A stretch of DNA of 64,000 nt from assembly GCA_934661195.1 (NCBI GenBank), contig CAKUJD010000010.1, forward strand, positions 31,093 through 95,092, in the 5' to 3' direction. Shown piece after piece: positions 24,285 through 34,919 of the stretch. Every line of letters begins with the position of its first letter. The stretch's first letter is position 1. Made by a program: the position numbers and the translations under genes. Below the pieces are notes generated by a model. It ran no database searches and was not told the origin of the DNA. It saw nothing but the letters and a program-made list of their open reading frames with translations. The DNA is from an uncultured Muribaculaceae bacterium. GTDB taxonomy: Bacteria > Bacteroidota > Bacteroidia > Bacteroidales > Muribaculaceae.

Positions 24285-24329
24285 TTTTTATCTGTTTTAA
24301 TTGCCAAACCTTTGTTCGTTTTACATTAG

Positions 24330-24414
24330 TACCCGGAGTGGGACTTGAACCCACACAGCCGCTATGGCTAACTGTTTTTGAAACTATCGTGTCTACCGAT
24401 TCCTCCATCCGAGC
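24330..24414 (-). tRNA. tRNA-Leu (anticodon CAA), with stem mismatches
   Basis: The 85-nt minus-strand sequence folds as a class II tRNA: acceptor GCTCGGA/TCCGGGT with discriminator A, D loop GAATCGGTAGA, anticodon loop TTCAAAA, a long variable arm (AGCC/GGCT) and T arm GTGGG-TTCAAGT-CCCAC. The D stem (GAG/CAC) and the anticodon stem (ATAGT/ACAGT) each contain an A-A mismatch, which is unusual. CCA is not encoded. It may be functional but atypical, or in early decay. Confidence 0.75.
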
Positions 24415-24715
24415 TTATATAACTTGTTCGTTTTCTGTTGCAAATGTCTGCAACAAATGCGACTCTGTCAAGCATTTTGCGGACTTCTGTATGAACTATG
24501 CTTCTGGCTGTATGAATTTCACCGGTGCACCGATTCTGGAGCATTTTGATGCTCTTTTGGCAGTTTGGCAGTGAATAATTTCGCCCAACCGACATTATGG
24601 CGTAACTTTGCACACTTGACACCGTGGCATGCTGTTTGCTGCGGCATTGATATTAACCGCGGCACGGTTTGAGCCGTGGAGGTTCTACTGACAAAACATA
24701 AGGATTAAGAATACA
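24415..24715. other. Intergenic region upstream of lon
   Basis: No gene is seen. It contains a weak hairpin with T-run (GAGCA/TGCTC near 24538-24556), the lon promoter box at 24603-24610, and a 5' UTR hairpin (CACGG/CCGTG near 24663-24679). Confidence 0.5.
24603..24610 (+). promoter_or_regulatory. Promoter -7 box (TAACTTTG) for lon
   Basis: TAACTTTG matches TAnnTTTG and lies 105 bp upstream of the lon ATG, leaving a long leader with a hairpin. Confidence 0.6.
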
Positions 24716-27163
24716 ATGATAGACTTGTTTGAGAATTTAAGCAATGATGACAGCGCTTCGCCGCAAGTGATTCCAATCTTCACCGAGATGAACGACGATG
24801 AAGACAACGGCAAAGCGTCGGAGCGCAAAACTTTGAGCGACATTCCCATCCTCACCCTGCGCAACATGGTGATGTTTCCGGGCATGGCCATGCCAGTGGC
24901 CGTGGGCCGGCCAAAGACGCTGGCGCTGATTAAAGAGGCTCAGCGCAAAAAGCTGCCAGTGGCCGTGGTGTGCCAAATCGACAGCACTGTTGAAGATCCT
25001 GAGTTTAACGACCTATACAGGGTGGGCACCATTGCCAACATCATAAAGATCATTGAACTGCCCGACACCACCAACGTGCTTCTACAGGGCCGCAACAGTT
25101 TTGTGCTGAATGGCATCACAGCCAAGACGCCATATCTGCGCGGCTCGGTGACCACCGTGAGGCAGACGATGCCCAAGGCCGACGACCGCGAGTTTGCCGC
25201 CCTGCTGAGCTCGATCAAAGACATAACCCACCACATGCTCGAAAACCTTGGCGACAATGCCAAGGAGCTGGCGCTGGCCATAAAGAACATCGACAGTCCG
25301 ATATACTTGATGAACTTCCTGGCGTCGAACATCCCGTTTGACCCGCAGCAGAAGCAGGCCATGCTTGAGGAGTTTGACGTGAAGAAGCGCGCCTACATGC
25401 TGTATGCCTACATAAGCAAGGAGGCCCAGCTCATCGACCTGAAGGCCGACATACAGTCGCGCACCCAGCAGGAGATGTCACAGCAGCAGCGCGAGCACTT
25501 CTTGCAGCAGCAGATACGCACCATTCAGGAGGAGCTTGGCAACGGCGACGACGATTTCGCCGAACTCGACAAGCGCGCCGAAAAAAAGAACTGGAGCGAA
25601 TATGCCGAAAAGCAGTATCAGAAAGAGGTGAAGAAGCTTGAGCGGCTCAACCCGCAGTCGCCCGACTATGCGGTGCAGTATGCCTACCTCGACACATTCC
25701 TGAGCCTGCCGTGGAACGACTGCACCAAGGATTCGTTTAACCTGAAGCGCGTTGAGTCGAAACTTAACCGCGACCACTACGGGCTGAAGGATGTGAAGGA
25801 CCGCATACTCGAGCACCTGTCGGTGCTGAAGTTGCGCGGCGACCTCAAGTCGCCCATCATATGCCTTTACGGCCCTCCAGGCGTGGGCAAGACATCGCTG
25901 GGCAAGTCGATTGCCGATGCCCTGCACCGCAAATACGCACGCATATCGCTGGGCGGTCTCCACGACGAGGCCGAAATCCGTGGCCACAGGCGCACTTACA
26001 TTGGCGCTATGCCAGGCCGCATCATAGAGGCTCTAGCCAAATGCGGCAGCAGCAACCCCGTGATGGTGCTTGACGAAATCGACAAGGTTGGCCAGGACTT
26101 CAAGGGCGATCCGTCGTCGGCTCTGCTCGAGGTGCTCGACCCCGAGCAAAACAGCCACTTCCACGACAACTACCTCGACTGCGACTACGACCTGTCGAAG
26201 ATTCTGTTCATTGCCACGGCCAACTCGCTGGCTGGCATATCACGCCCCCTGCTCGACCGCATGGAGGTGATAGAAATCACGGGCTACATTCCCGAGGAAA
26301 AGGTGGAAATTGCCCGCAAGCACCTGGTGCCCAAACTGCTCGAGGAGAACGGCTTTGAGCCAAAGGAAGTGACGTTTGGCAAGCAGGTGATTAACACAAT
26401 TGTGGAGAACTATACCCGCGAAAGCGGCGTGCGCGAACTGGAGAAGAAAATCTCAAAGGTGCTGCGCAAAGTGGCTCGCGCCAAAGCATCGGGCAACGAC
26501 TACCCCACCACAATTACCGAAACCAACATTAAGGAATATCTTGGCGCGCCGGAGTATAGCCGCGACCGCTATGAGGGCAACGACTTTGCCGGCGTGGTCA
26601 CCGGGCTGGCCTGGACATCGGTGGGCGGAGAGATTCTGTTTATCGAGTCGGTGCTCACAAAGGCCGGCAAGGGCGGCGAGAAGCTCACCCTCACTGGCAA
26701 CCTTGGCGATGTGATGAAGGAGTCGGCTGTAATAGCCCTGCAATACATCAAGTCGCACTGCTCGCTGTTTGGCATCGACTATGAGCTGTTTGACAAATAC
26801 AACGTGCACGTACACGTGCCCGAGGGCGCAATTCCCAAAGACGGCCCATCGGCTGGCGTGACTATGGTCACGTCGCTCGTGTCGTCGTTCACCCAGCGCA
26901 AGGTGAGGGAGCACTTGGCCATGACGGGCGAAATCACACTGCGCGGCAAGGTACTGCCCGTGGGCGGCATCAAAGAGAAAATGCTGGCGGCAAAGCGCGC
27001 CGGCATCACCGACGTGATTTTGTGCCGCGAAAACAAGAAGGACATCGATGAAATCGACGAGATGTATCTAAAAGGCCTCACATTCCACTTTGTGGACACA
27101 ATTAAAGAGGTGATTGACTACGCCCTGCTGCCCGAAAAGGTGAAAGACGCCATTGAGTTGTAA
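24716..27163 (+). CDS. lon: ATP-dependent protease Lon
   Basis: The 815-residue cytoplasmic protease degrades misfolded and regulatory proteins. The N-terminal substrate-binding domain begins near IPILTLRNMVMFPGM (about residues 41-55). Walker A is GPPGVGKTSLGKS (near residues 386-398), Walker B is VMVLDEIDKVG, and the protease domain carries the catalytic Ser in PKDGPSAGV and Lys in GGIKEKMLAAKRAG. Length and order are standard. A perfect terminator follows. Confidence 0.97.
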   Translation: MIDLFENLSNDDSASPQVIPIFTEMNDDEDNGKASERKTLSDIPILTLRNMVMFPGMAMPVAVGRPKTLALIKEAQRKKLPVAVVCQIDSTVEDPEFNDLYRVGTIANIIKIIELPDTTNVLLQGRNSFVLNGITAKTPYLRGSVTTVRQTMPKADDREFAALLSSIKDITHHMLENLGDNAKELALAIKNIDSPIYLMNFLASNIPFDPQQKQAMLEEFDVKKRAYMLYAYISKEAQLIDLKADIQSRTQQEMSQQQREHFLQQQIRTIQEELGNGDDDFAELDKRAEKKNWSEYAEKQYQKEVKKLERLNPQSPDYAVQYAYLDTFLSLPWNDCTKDSFNLKRVESKLNRDHYGLKDVKDRILEHLSVLKLRGDLKSPIICLYGPPGVGKTSLGKSIADALHRKYARISLGGLHDEAEIRGHRRTYIGAMPGRIIEALAKCGSSNPVMVLDEIDKVGQDFKGDPSSALLEVLDPEQNSHFHDNYLDCDYDLSKILFIATANSLAGISRPLLDRMEVIEITGYIPEEKVEIARKHLVPKLLEENGFEPKEVTFGKQVINTIVENYTRESGVRELEKKISKVLRKVARAKASGNDYPTTITETNIKEYLGAPEYSRDRYEGNDFAGVVTGLAWTSVGGEILFIESVLTKAGKGGEKLTLTGNLGDVMKESAVIALQYIKSHCSLFGIDYELFDKYNVHVHVPEGAIPKDGPSAGVTMVTSLVSSFTQRKVREHLAMTGEITLRGKVLPVGGIKEKMLAAKRAGITDVILCRENKKDIDEIDEMYLKGLTFHFVDTIKEVIDYALLPEKVKDAIEL

Positions 27164-27195
27164 AAAAGTTCTCAGGCAACATATATATGCCCGGC

Positions 27196-27240
27196 AAAGG
27201 CGCAAGTGGACTAAAACTTGCGCCTTTGCTTTTATTTTTG
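27196..27240 (+). terminator. Intrinsic terminator after lon
   Basis: AAAGGCGCAAGT (27196-27207) pairs perfectly with ACTTGCGCCTTT (27216-27227), followed by a T-rich tract. Confidence 0.85.
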
Positions 27241-27248
27241 TAAGTTTG
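27241..27248 (+). promoter_or_regulatory. Promoter -7 box (TAAGTTTG) for the PP2C-like gene
   Basis: TAAGTTTG directly abuts the lon terminator and lies 35 bp before ATG 27284. It supports that start over the upstream in-frame GTG/ATG codons. Confidence 0.6.
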
Positions 27249-27283
27249 CGTTGGTAAATATACGTACATTAAACGAAGATAAA

Positions 27284-28294
27284 ATGAATTGTTCAGTTAG
27301 CAACTATTATACAGGTGATTCCGAGGGTATTTGCATATATCCTCAACCAGGCGACGAGTCGTTTGCCTCAGCAAGGCTTATGATGATGTGCGACAGCGAA
27401 GAGATGCTAAACTCGCTCGTAGAGCGACTATATCCATATGTGAGCGGCGACAAGCAGATTACCGCCACTGCATTCAACGAAGCCCTCGATGAGGCCTTGC
27501 ATGCCGACGGCAACCGCAAGTCGTGCCAATTGGCGCTGCTGGCCTTCCACAAAGGCGGCTGCCTTGCAGCTCAGATGGGCAACAGCCGCATTATGCAAGT
27601 GAGGTGCGATGCCGAAGAGGCCCCGTCGGTAGAATATGACTCCCGCGACCAAGTGCTCGACATCTACAGTTCGAAAGCCAAGATAGAGTTGATCAACGAC
27701 CTGAAGGCAGGCGACAGGTTTGCAATGTTTGCCGCCGAAAAACTGACACCAAGCAAAGCAGCACGCATAATGAGCAGCCCGACTGGTGGCGACGAGCCTC
27801 AACGGCTGGCCAAACTAAGCCAAATGCAGGCCGAAGCCGGCAGCAGCAATTTCGTGGTGATGTGCCACATCGATGAAGTGAGCGGCGTCAATCCGCTGGC
27901 CAACATCAAGGACTTGAACCCAAAGTGGTTCATATTAGCCCTGGTGCTGCTTGTGGCCATTGCCATAGGCGCAATATTTTCGCTGAACGGAGGCCTATTC
28001 GCCTCCAGCGACCAAGCAGCGGTAACCGACTCCACCCAAATGGATTCGCTGCAGAACTCCCAAGACTCAATAGTGCCAACCAACGCCAATGTTGACTCAT
28101 CGGCCCCGCTGCGCGCCGACACGCTCAAGTCGTTCAAAGAAAAAGCCATTGTGCCACAAGACACAATGAGCATAAAGGAAGTGCACAGCACCGCCACCGA
28201 CGAGACTGAGCAACACGAGCACAAAACCAGCGAGCCAAACTCAGAGCCTGCTCCCGCCGAGCCGGCGACCTCCGAGCCTGTCACAGGCGAGTGA
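27284..28294 (+). CDS. Membrane-anchored PP2C-like protein
   Basis: The 336-residue protein has an N-terminal domain (about residues 1-205) that recalls PP2C phosphatases: SNYYTGDSEGIC, LALLAFHKGGCLAAQMGNSRIMQV and LKAGDRFAMFAAEKLTPSKAARIM. The conserved metal-binding Asp residues of the family are mostly missing, so it may be a non-catalytic relative. One membrane helix follows (WFILALVLLVAIAIGAIFSL, about residues 212-231), then a Ser/Thr/Glu/Pro-rich low-complexity tail outside the membrane. The role is unknown; the PP2C call is tentative. Confidence 0.6.
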   Translation: MNCSVSNYYTGDSEGICIYPQPGDESFASARLMMMCDSEEMLNSLVERLYPYVSGDKQITATAFNEALDEALHADGNRKSCQLALLAFHKGGCLAAQMGNSRIMQVRCDAEEAPSVEYDSRDQVLDIYSSKAKIELINDLKAGDRFAMFAAEKLTPSKAARIMSSPTGGDEPQRLAKLSQMQAEAGSSNFVVMCHIDEVSGVNPLANIKDLNPKWFILALVLLVAIAIGAIFSLNGGLFASSDQAAVTDSTQMDSLQNSQDSIVPTNANVDSSAPLRADTLKSFKEKAIVPQDTMSIKEVHSTATDETEQHEHKTSEPNSEPAPAEPATSEPVTGE

Positions 28295-28321
28295 CAACAA
28301 AAAAAGAGTCCAAAGCATACA

Positions 28322-29330
28322 TCAACTGTTTTTGCGGTAGCTGGATATGGCCAGCAAATTGATGACGAGTGCAGCCACAGTCAGGGCCACAACGTGGTGG
28401 GCTATGCTGTGAAAATCGCCTCCGCGCACAAACACCGTGCGTATGGCATCGATGAAATAGTGCATAGGGTTGACATAGGTAGTGACATAGGCCCATTGCG
28501 GCATCGACCGTACAGGCGTGAACAGCCCGCTTAGCAGCATTAGGCACGCCACAGTGAACCACATCACAAACACCGCCTGCTGCATGGTGTCGTTGCAGTT
28601 CGACACAAGTATGCCAAACCCGCTGAAAAACAGTGCCAGCAGCATTGCCAGCATATAGACCAGCACCAAATTGCCAGCCGATGTGATGCCATATAGCACC
28701 CAGGCTATCACAAGGCACACCGACATCACCTCCAGAGCTATGATCCAATAGGGAATGAGTTTGCCCAAAATGAATGTAAATTTGCCCACAGGAGTCACAT
28801 TAATGGCCTCGATTGTGCCCTTCTCCTTTTCACTCACGATATTGAGCGCCGGCAAAAAGCCGCACATCAGCATAACCAGTATGTCAACAAGCGACGGGAT
28901 CATAAACAGTTTGTAATTCAAGTGCTTGTTATATAAGTATAACGACGAACCTTGGATTGTAGCTCAGCCACGTCCTGATCAAGATTCATTGCCGCTATGC
29001 TCGACATATAGGCATTGCCCATGCTGCCCTTGGTGCCGTTGACGGCATTGGCTGCAATCAGCACTTGCGGAGTCTTGCCCAAGACGATATCTTTTTCATA
29101 GCCATGCGGAATCTCCACTATCAGGTCGGCCTTGAAGTCGTCGACATCGGCCAGGGCATCGCCATAGCAGTCCTTCATGCCAAGGAACTTGAAGTAGCGG
29201 GAGGCGGCTATGCGGTTAACAAAACGTCCCGACATGGTGCTGTGGTCATTGTCCACCACCTCAACGGCTATGTTTGTCACCTCCATGTTCATCACCCACG
29301 GCATCACGCACATTATCGTTACGGGAAACT
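28322..29330 (-). pseudogene. ABC-2 type transporter permease, 5'-truncated and frameshifted
   Basis: The downstream part (28322-28921) encodes the membrane half of an ABC-2 permease with EKEKGTIEAINVTPVGKFTF and several helices. The upstream part (to about 29330) is the extracytoplasmic part, from IMCVMPWVMNMEVTNIAVEV to AELQSKVRR. A one-base indel near 28945-28952 separates them: shifting frame there restores RRYLYNKHLNYKLFMIP. The N-terminal membrane helix and start are missing at about 29325, where the sequence abuts an AraC gene fragment. It is therefore a dead exporter gene. Confidence 0.85.
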
Positions 29331-29336
29331 CTCTAT

Positions 29337-29769
29337 GATAAGGTCGGGCCACTTTGGCCAGAATGTGGGACACGGACTGATAACGGCCATCACCAATGCC
29401 TATTGCGATGTGTTTGCAGACCAGCAGATGGTGAACTGGGCCAACAGCGTAGCCAAAAACACCTTCGACCGCTTCATACGCCTTGTCAACCAAAATTGCA
29501 CCCAGCAGCGGCGAATCGGGTTCCACGCCCGAAAGCTTTGCCTCATCGAACGCTACCTTGGCACTCTAATACGTCAGGTAAGCGGAATCACTGCCAAGGA
29601 GTGGATCGACCGCGCCACCATAACGGCTGCGAAAGTGATGCTTAGGCATAGCGATGTGCCAATCACGACTCTTGCCGAAAAGCTGAATTTTGCCAACCCA
29701 AGTTTTTTCTGCAAATATTTTAAGCGGCTCACAGGCATCACGCCGCAAGCCTACCGCAACATTCAGTGA
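29337..29769 (+). pseudogene. AraC-family transcriptional regulator, N-terminally truncated
   Basis: The frame encodes the C-terminal part of an AraC regulator: a linker helix (FDRFIRLVNQNCTQQRR), ARKLCLIERYLGTLIRQVSG and the HTH pair ending ITTLAEKLNFANPSFFCKYF then KRLTGITPQAYRN. The N-terminal effector domain is nearly all gone. The coding sense begins near 29330, exactly where the minus-strand permease fragment also starts. The open frame extends upstream to 29065 only as antisense of the permease. A deletion of the divergent promoter region explains both truncations. Confidence 0.85.
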
Positions 29770-29818
29770 AACGATTCTAAAATTATGCAAATGTTATAGC
29801 TTTGTGGTGAAAAGTGAG

Positions 29819-29826
29819 TATATTTG
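29819..29826 (+). promoter_or_regulatory. Promoter -7 box (TATATTTG) for the thiamine operon
   Basis: TATATTTG lies 7 bp upstream of the TPP riboswitch, so transcription would start at or just before the aptamer. Confidence 0.6.
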
Positions 29827-29832
29827 CAGTCG

Positions 29833-29908
29833 ACAAAGGGGTGCCATTGTGTGATGGCTGAGATCATACCCTGTGACCTGATGCGGACAATGCCGCCGTA
29901 GGGATTGT
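29833..29908 (+). ncRNA. TPP riboswitch (THI element)
   Basis: The aptamer core is clear: GGGGTGCC, then GGCTGAGATCATACCC, GACCTGATGCGGACAATGCCG and CGTAGGGA, closed by ACAA/TTGT. It senses thiamine pyrophosphate and sits ahead of thiD-thiH. An intrinsic terminator lies between it and thiD, implying transcriptional control. Confidence 0.95.
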
Positions 29909-29991
29909 TAAGAGTATTTTTTCACATTATCGAGGCTACACCAAGAAACCATCGCCCCACTCCACACACACCGCTTTGTCATAATAGTTGG

Positions 29992-30020
29992 GCTGCGCAC
30001 GCGCGCAGCGGTTATTTTTT
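29992..30020 (+). terminator. Riboswitch expression-platform terminator before thiD
   Basis: GCTGCGC (29992-29998) pairs with GCGCAGC (30003-30009), followed by GGTTATTTTTT. It ends 10 bp before the thiD ATG and is the likely switch for TPP-dependent termination. Confidence 0.7.
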
Positions 30021-30029
30021 GATCAACTT

Positions 30030-30869
30030 ATGGCACAATACGCTACCACACTCTCTATTGCAGGCTCCGACAGCAGCGGAGGCGCAGGCATCCAGGCCGA
30101 CCTGAAGACATTTTCGGCCCTGGGCACCTATGGAATGACCGCAATCACAGCCGTCACGGCGCAAAACACCACTGGAGTCAGCAGCATTATGCCTGTCACC
30201 CCACAAGTGGTGGCCGGCCAAATCGATGCTGTGTTCAGCGACATCAGCCCCTACGCGGTGAAGATAGGCATGCTCATGAATTCGCAAATCATCATGGCCG
30301 TTGCAGATTGCTTGCAGCGCTGGAAACCGCGGCACATAGTGCTCGACCCAGTAATGATAGCCACATCGGGCAGCCGTCTGATCGATGATGAGGCCATCGC
30401 CACGCTCATTTCAAAGCTGCTGCCCATTGCCACAGTGGTCACGCCCAACAGGCCCGAGGCCGAGTGCATTGCCGGCGGGGGCATAAACATTTGCGATGCT
30501 GCCAGCGCAAAGGCAGCGGCCCAAGCCATATTGGCTCTCGGCGCAAAGGCAGTGCTAATCAAAGGCGGCCACATCGACGCACGCAACGGGCAAATGACCG
30601 ACTACCTATTTAGCAAAGGCTGTGATGAGCCCGAGGTGTTTACCGCCAAGAGGGTTGACACGCGCAACACTCACGGCACGGGCTGCACCCTGTCGTCGGC
30701 CATTGCGGCCGAACTGGCCAAGGGGCACACGCTCTCCGAGGCCGTCGGGCTTGCCAAGCAATACCTTAGCAAAGCTATCGAAGCAGGAGCAAACGTAAGC
30801 GTGGGGCATGGGCACGGACCTGTGAACCATCTGTTTGACCCCATTCCATTAAATGCAAACTATAAATAA
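30030..30869 (+). CDS. thiD: Hydroxymethylpyrimidine (phosphate) kinase
   Basis: The 279-residue kinase phosphorylates HMP and HMP-P to give HMP-PP for thiamine assembly. It is of the ribokinase-like fold, with the substrate loop IAGSDSSGGAGIQADLKTF at the N terminus and the anion hole NTHGTGCTLSSAIAAELA near residue 213. ATG 30030 begins the conserved domain and lies just past the riboswitch terminator, so the earlier in-frame start at 29988 is inside the terminator and is rejected. First gene of the thi operon. Confidence 0.95.
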   Translation: MAQYATTLSIAGSDSSGGAGIQADLKTFSALGTYGMTAITAVTAQNTTGVSSIMPVTPQVVAGQIDAVFSDISPYAVKIGMLMNSQIIMAVADCLQRWKPRHIVLDPVMIATSGSRLIDDEAIATLISKLLPIATVVTPNRPEAECIAGGGINICDAASAKAAAQAILALGAKAVLIKGGHIDARNGQMTDYLFSKGCDEPEVFTAKRVDTRNTHGTGCTLSSAIAAELAKGHTLSEAVGLAKQYLSKAIEAGANVSVGHGHGPVNHLFDPIPLNANYK

Positions 30870-30890
30870 AAATTTCACAAAATAAGCGAT

Positions 30891-31094
30891 ATGAAAGTTA
30901 CAGTTAACGACAAGACAATTGAAGTGGCCGACGGCTGCACAGTGAAGGACGTGATCGAAGCCATTCCGCAAATGCCCAAAGCGGGGTTTGCTGTGGCTGT
31001 TGACAGCGATGTGGTGCCCCAAAGCGAGTGGAACACGCACAAAGTGAACGACGGTGCGCAAATCACCGTGATTAAAGCATTCTACGGCGGCTGA
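30891..31094 (+). CDS. thiS: Sulfur carrier protein ThiS
   Basis: The 67-residue ubiquitin-like protein carries sulfur as a C-terminal thiocarboxylate for thiazole formation. It ends in the required GlyGly (KAFYGG). Normal length. Its TGA overlaps the start of the next gene, so translation is coupled. Confidence 0.95.
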   Translation: MKVTVNDKTIEVADGCTVKDVIEAIPQMPKAGFAVAVDSDVVPQSEWNTHKVNDGAQITVIKAFYGG

Positions 31095-31678
31095 TGCGGC
31101 TGATTGCAATCACGCCTGAATATCCGTTTGATGGCGAGGCAAAAGCCATTGAACGCATAATCGAGGCAGGATTCTTCCGCGTACACCTGCGCATGCCGCA
31201 AGCCACCGATGCGGAAGCCATAAGCGTGATGCAGAATATTAGGCCCGAGCTATACAGCCGCATCACGCTGGCCTCACACTACGAGGCGCTGGCCGGCAAG
31301 TTTGCCTTTGGTGGCGTTCATATTAAGGCCGGCATGGACTTCAACTCGCCACAATGGCGTGGAATGAGCAAATCGCGGTCGTATCACCGCGGCGACTCTT
31401 TTGACGACATTGAGCGTTACGACTACGCATTTCTGTCGCCAGTGCAAGACAGCATCTCAAAGCAAGGCTACCAGGCAGCCTTCACCCGCTGCGAACTGAG
31501 GTGCATCCTTGCCAGCGAGCGTTTGCGCAGCCGCCTGGTGGCACTTGGCGGCGTCACGGCCGGCAGCATTCATTGGCTTTGCGATGTGGGGTTCACTGGT
31601 GCTGCTTTTTTGGGCTATCTGAAAGCCGACACCGATGAGTTGGGCGAGCGGCTGAACGACATTAAACAATCACTTTAA
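31094..31678 (+). CDS. ThiE-like/TenI-type thiazole tautomerase homologue
   Basis: The 194-residue TIM-barrel protein is related to ThiE but diverged: MRLIAITPEYPFDGEAKAIE, GVHIKAGMDF, SRSYHRGDSFDDIERYDY, FLSPVQDSISKQGYQ and LVALGGVTAGSIHWLCDVGF. In TenI-like tautomerases this fold isomerises the thiazole product. A full ThiE follows directly, so a TenI-like accessory role is more likely than a second synthase; this is inference. It overlaps thiS by one base. Confidence 0.8.
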   Translation: MRLIAITPEYPFDGEAKAIERIIEAGFFRVHLRMPQATDAEAISVMQNIRPELYSRITLASHYEALAGKFAFGGVHIKAGMDFNSPQWRGMSKSRSYHRGDSFDDIERYDYAFLSPVQDSISKQGYQAAFTRCELRCILASERLRSRLVALGGVTAGSIHWLCDVGFTGAAFLGYLKADTDELGERLNDIKQSL

Positions 31679-31693
31679 TAATGCAATCATAAA

Positions 31694-32338
31694 ATGCTAC
31701 AATTCATAACTAACGCACAGTCGTACGACGGCATTGTCCAGCAAGTGCGGCAAGTGCTTGACGGCGGCTGCAAATGGATACAGCTGCGCATGAAGGGCGC
31801 TGACCGCCAAAGCATAGAGGAGACCGCCAGAGTGCTAAAGCCCATGTGCAAAGAGCATGAGGCGATACTCGTGGTCGACGATGAGGTGCAAATAGCCAAA
31901 GACCTTGAACTTGACGGCGTGCATCTGGGCAAGCACGACATGGACCCTCTTGAGGCTCGCGAGCTGCTGGGTTCCGAGCCGATAATCGGGGCCACGGCCA
32001 ACACATTCGACGACATAAAGCGGCTGCCGCGCGTGGCCATCGACTACATCGGCCTCGGCCCATACCGCTACACCACCACAAAGCAAAACCTCAGCCCCGT
32101 GATTGGAATCGACGGCTACAAGAAAATAATGGAGCAGTATGCCATGACCGACATCGAGCACCCTATTGTGGCCATTGGCGGAATCACCATCGACGACATC
32201 GAGCCGATAATGGCAACGGGAGTGCATGGAGTGGCTGTGTCGGGCTCCATAATCAGGGCCAGCGACCCCACTGCGGCCACCTGCCAGATGCTGCAGTTGC
32301 TTGAACGCATCACAGCCAGCCGCAAACTCAATTTTTAA
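31694..32338 (+). CDS. thiE: Thiamine-phosphate synthase
   Basis: The 214-residue enzyme joins HMP-PP and thiazole phosphate to give thiamine phosphate. It has QLRMKG, ILVVDDEVQIAKDLELDGVH and LGKHDMD near the N-terminal half, YIGLGPYRYTTTKQNLSPVI and VAIGGITIDDIEPIMATGVH. The GPYRYTTTKQNLSP loop, with TTTK replacing the more usual T-S-TK pattern, is the pyrophosphate-binding segment. It is 15 nt downstream of the TenI-like gene. Confidence 0.95.
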   Translation: MLQFITNAQSYDGIVQQVRQVLDGGCKWIQLRMKGADRQSIEETARVLKPMCKEHEAILVVDDEVQIAKDLELDGVHLGKHDMDPLEARELLGSEPIIGATANTFDDIKRLPRVAIDYIGLGPYRYTTTKQNLSPVIGIDGYKKIMEQYAMTDIEHPIVAIGGITIDDIEPIMATGVHGVAVSGSIIRASDPTAATCQMLQLLERITASRKLNF

Positions 32339-32365
32339 GACTACTTACAAAACCACTATATTTAT

Positions 32366-33151
32366 ATGAACAACGACATTCTGAAAATCGGAAACCGCGA
32401 GTTCTGCTCGCGCCTGTTTGTTGGCACAGGCAAATTCTCGTCAAGCCAACTGATGCTCGACGCCATCGTGGCGTCCGACACCGAAATGGTGACCGTGGCT
32501 ATGAAGCGCATCAACATGAGCGATGAGGCACACGACGAAATGCTGACGCACATCAACCGCGACAAGGTGCAGTTCCTGCCCAACACATCAGGCACACGCA
32601 ATGCCAAAGAGGCCATACTGGCCGCCAAACTGAGCCGCGAGGTGTTTGGCACCAACTTCATCAAACTCGAAATCCACCCCAATCCAAAGTATCTGCTCCC
32701 CGACCCCATCGAAACGCTGAAGGCCACCGAAGAGCTGGCCAAACTCGGCTTTATTGTGTTGCCATACATCCAGGCCGACCCCGTGCTGTGCAAGCGTCTT
32801 GAAGATGCCGGCACAGCTGCCGTGATGCCATTGGGAGCACCCATCGGCACCAACAAGGGGCTCACCACCCGCGACATGATAAAGATAATCATCGACGAGT
32901 CGAATGTGCCCGTAGTGGTCGATGCTGGAATCGGCGCGCCATCGCACGCCGCCGAAGCCATGGAGATGGGCGCCGACGCAGTGCTTGTCAACACCGCCAT
33001 TGCAGTTGCCGGCAACCCTGTGGACATGGCCCACGCCTTCAGCCTGGCCGTAAAGGCTGGACGCCAGGCCTACCTGTCGGGCCTTGGCTCAGTGAGCAAC
33101 TATGCACAGGCCACCAGCCCGCTCACGGCATTCCTCAACGAAGAGAAATAA
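32366..33151 (+). CDS. thiG: Thiazole synthase
   Basis: The 261-residue TIM-barrel enzyme builds thiazole phosphate from deoxyxylulose phosphate, dehydroglycine and ThiS thiocarboxylate. Family segments include [27 protein letters not shown] with the Schiff-base Lys region, [15 protein letters not shown] and [20 protein letters not shown]. Length is typical. It lies between thiE and thiC. Confidence 0.96.
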   Translation: MNNDILKIGNREFCSRLFVGTGKFSSSQLMLDAIVASDTEMVTVAMKRINMSDEAHDEMLTHINRDKVQFLPNTSGTRNAKEAILAAKLSREVFGTNFIKLEIHPNPKYLLPDPIETLKATEELAKLGFIVLPYIQADPVLCKRLEDAGTAAVMPLGAPIGTNKGLTTRDMIKIIIDESNVPVVVDAGIGAPSHAAEAMEMGADAVLVNTAIAVAGNPVDMAHAFSLAVKAGRQAYLSGLGSVSNYAQATSPLTAFLNEEK

Positions 33152-33181
33152 CACACCAACCATCCACCCTATCACTATTAA

Positions 33182-34897
<1,716 letters not shown>

Positions 34898-34919
34898 ACC
34901 AATCACAGTCAACGAAAAA

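Noticed and set aside
24368-24622. A minus-strand frame overlapping tRNA-Leu and the lon leader
   Set aside because: Part of it is tRNA sequence and the remainder shows no coding features.
29065-29330. N-terminal half of the long plus-strand frame that ends as AraC
   Set aside because: This part is antisense to real permease coding sequence. Only the portion after about 29330 has AraC sense.
29331-29526. N-terminal extension of the minus-strand permease frame
   Set aside because: It is antisense to the AraC fragment and has no membrane helix, so it is not the permease start.
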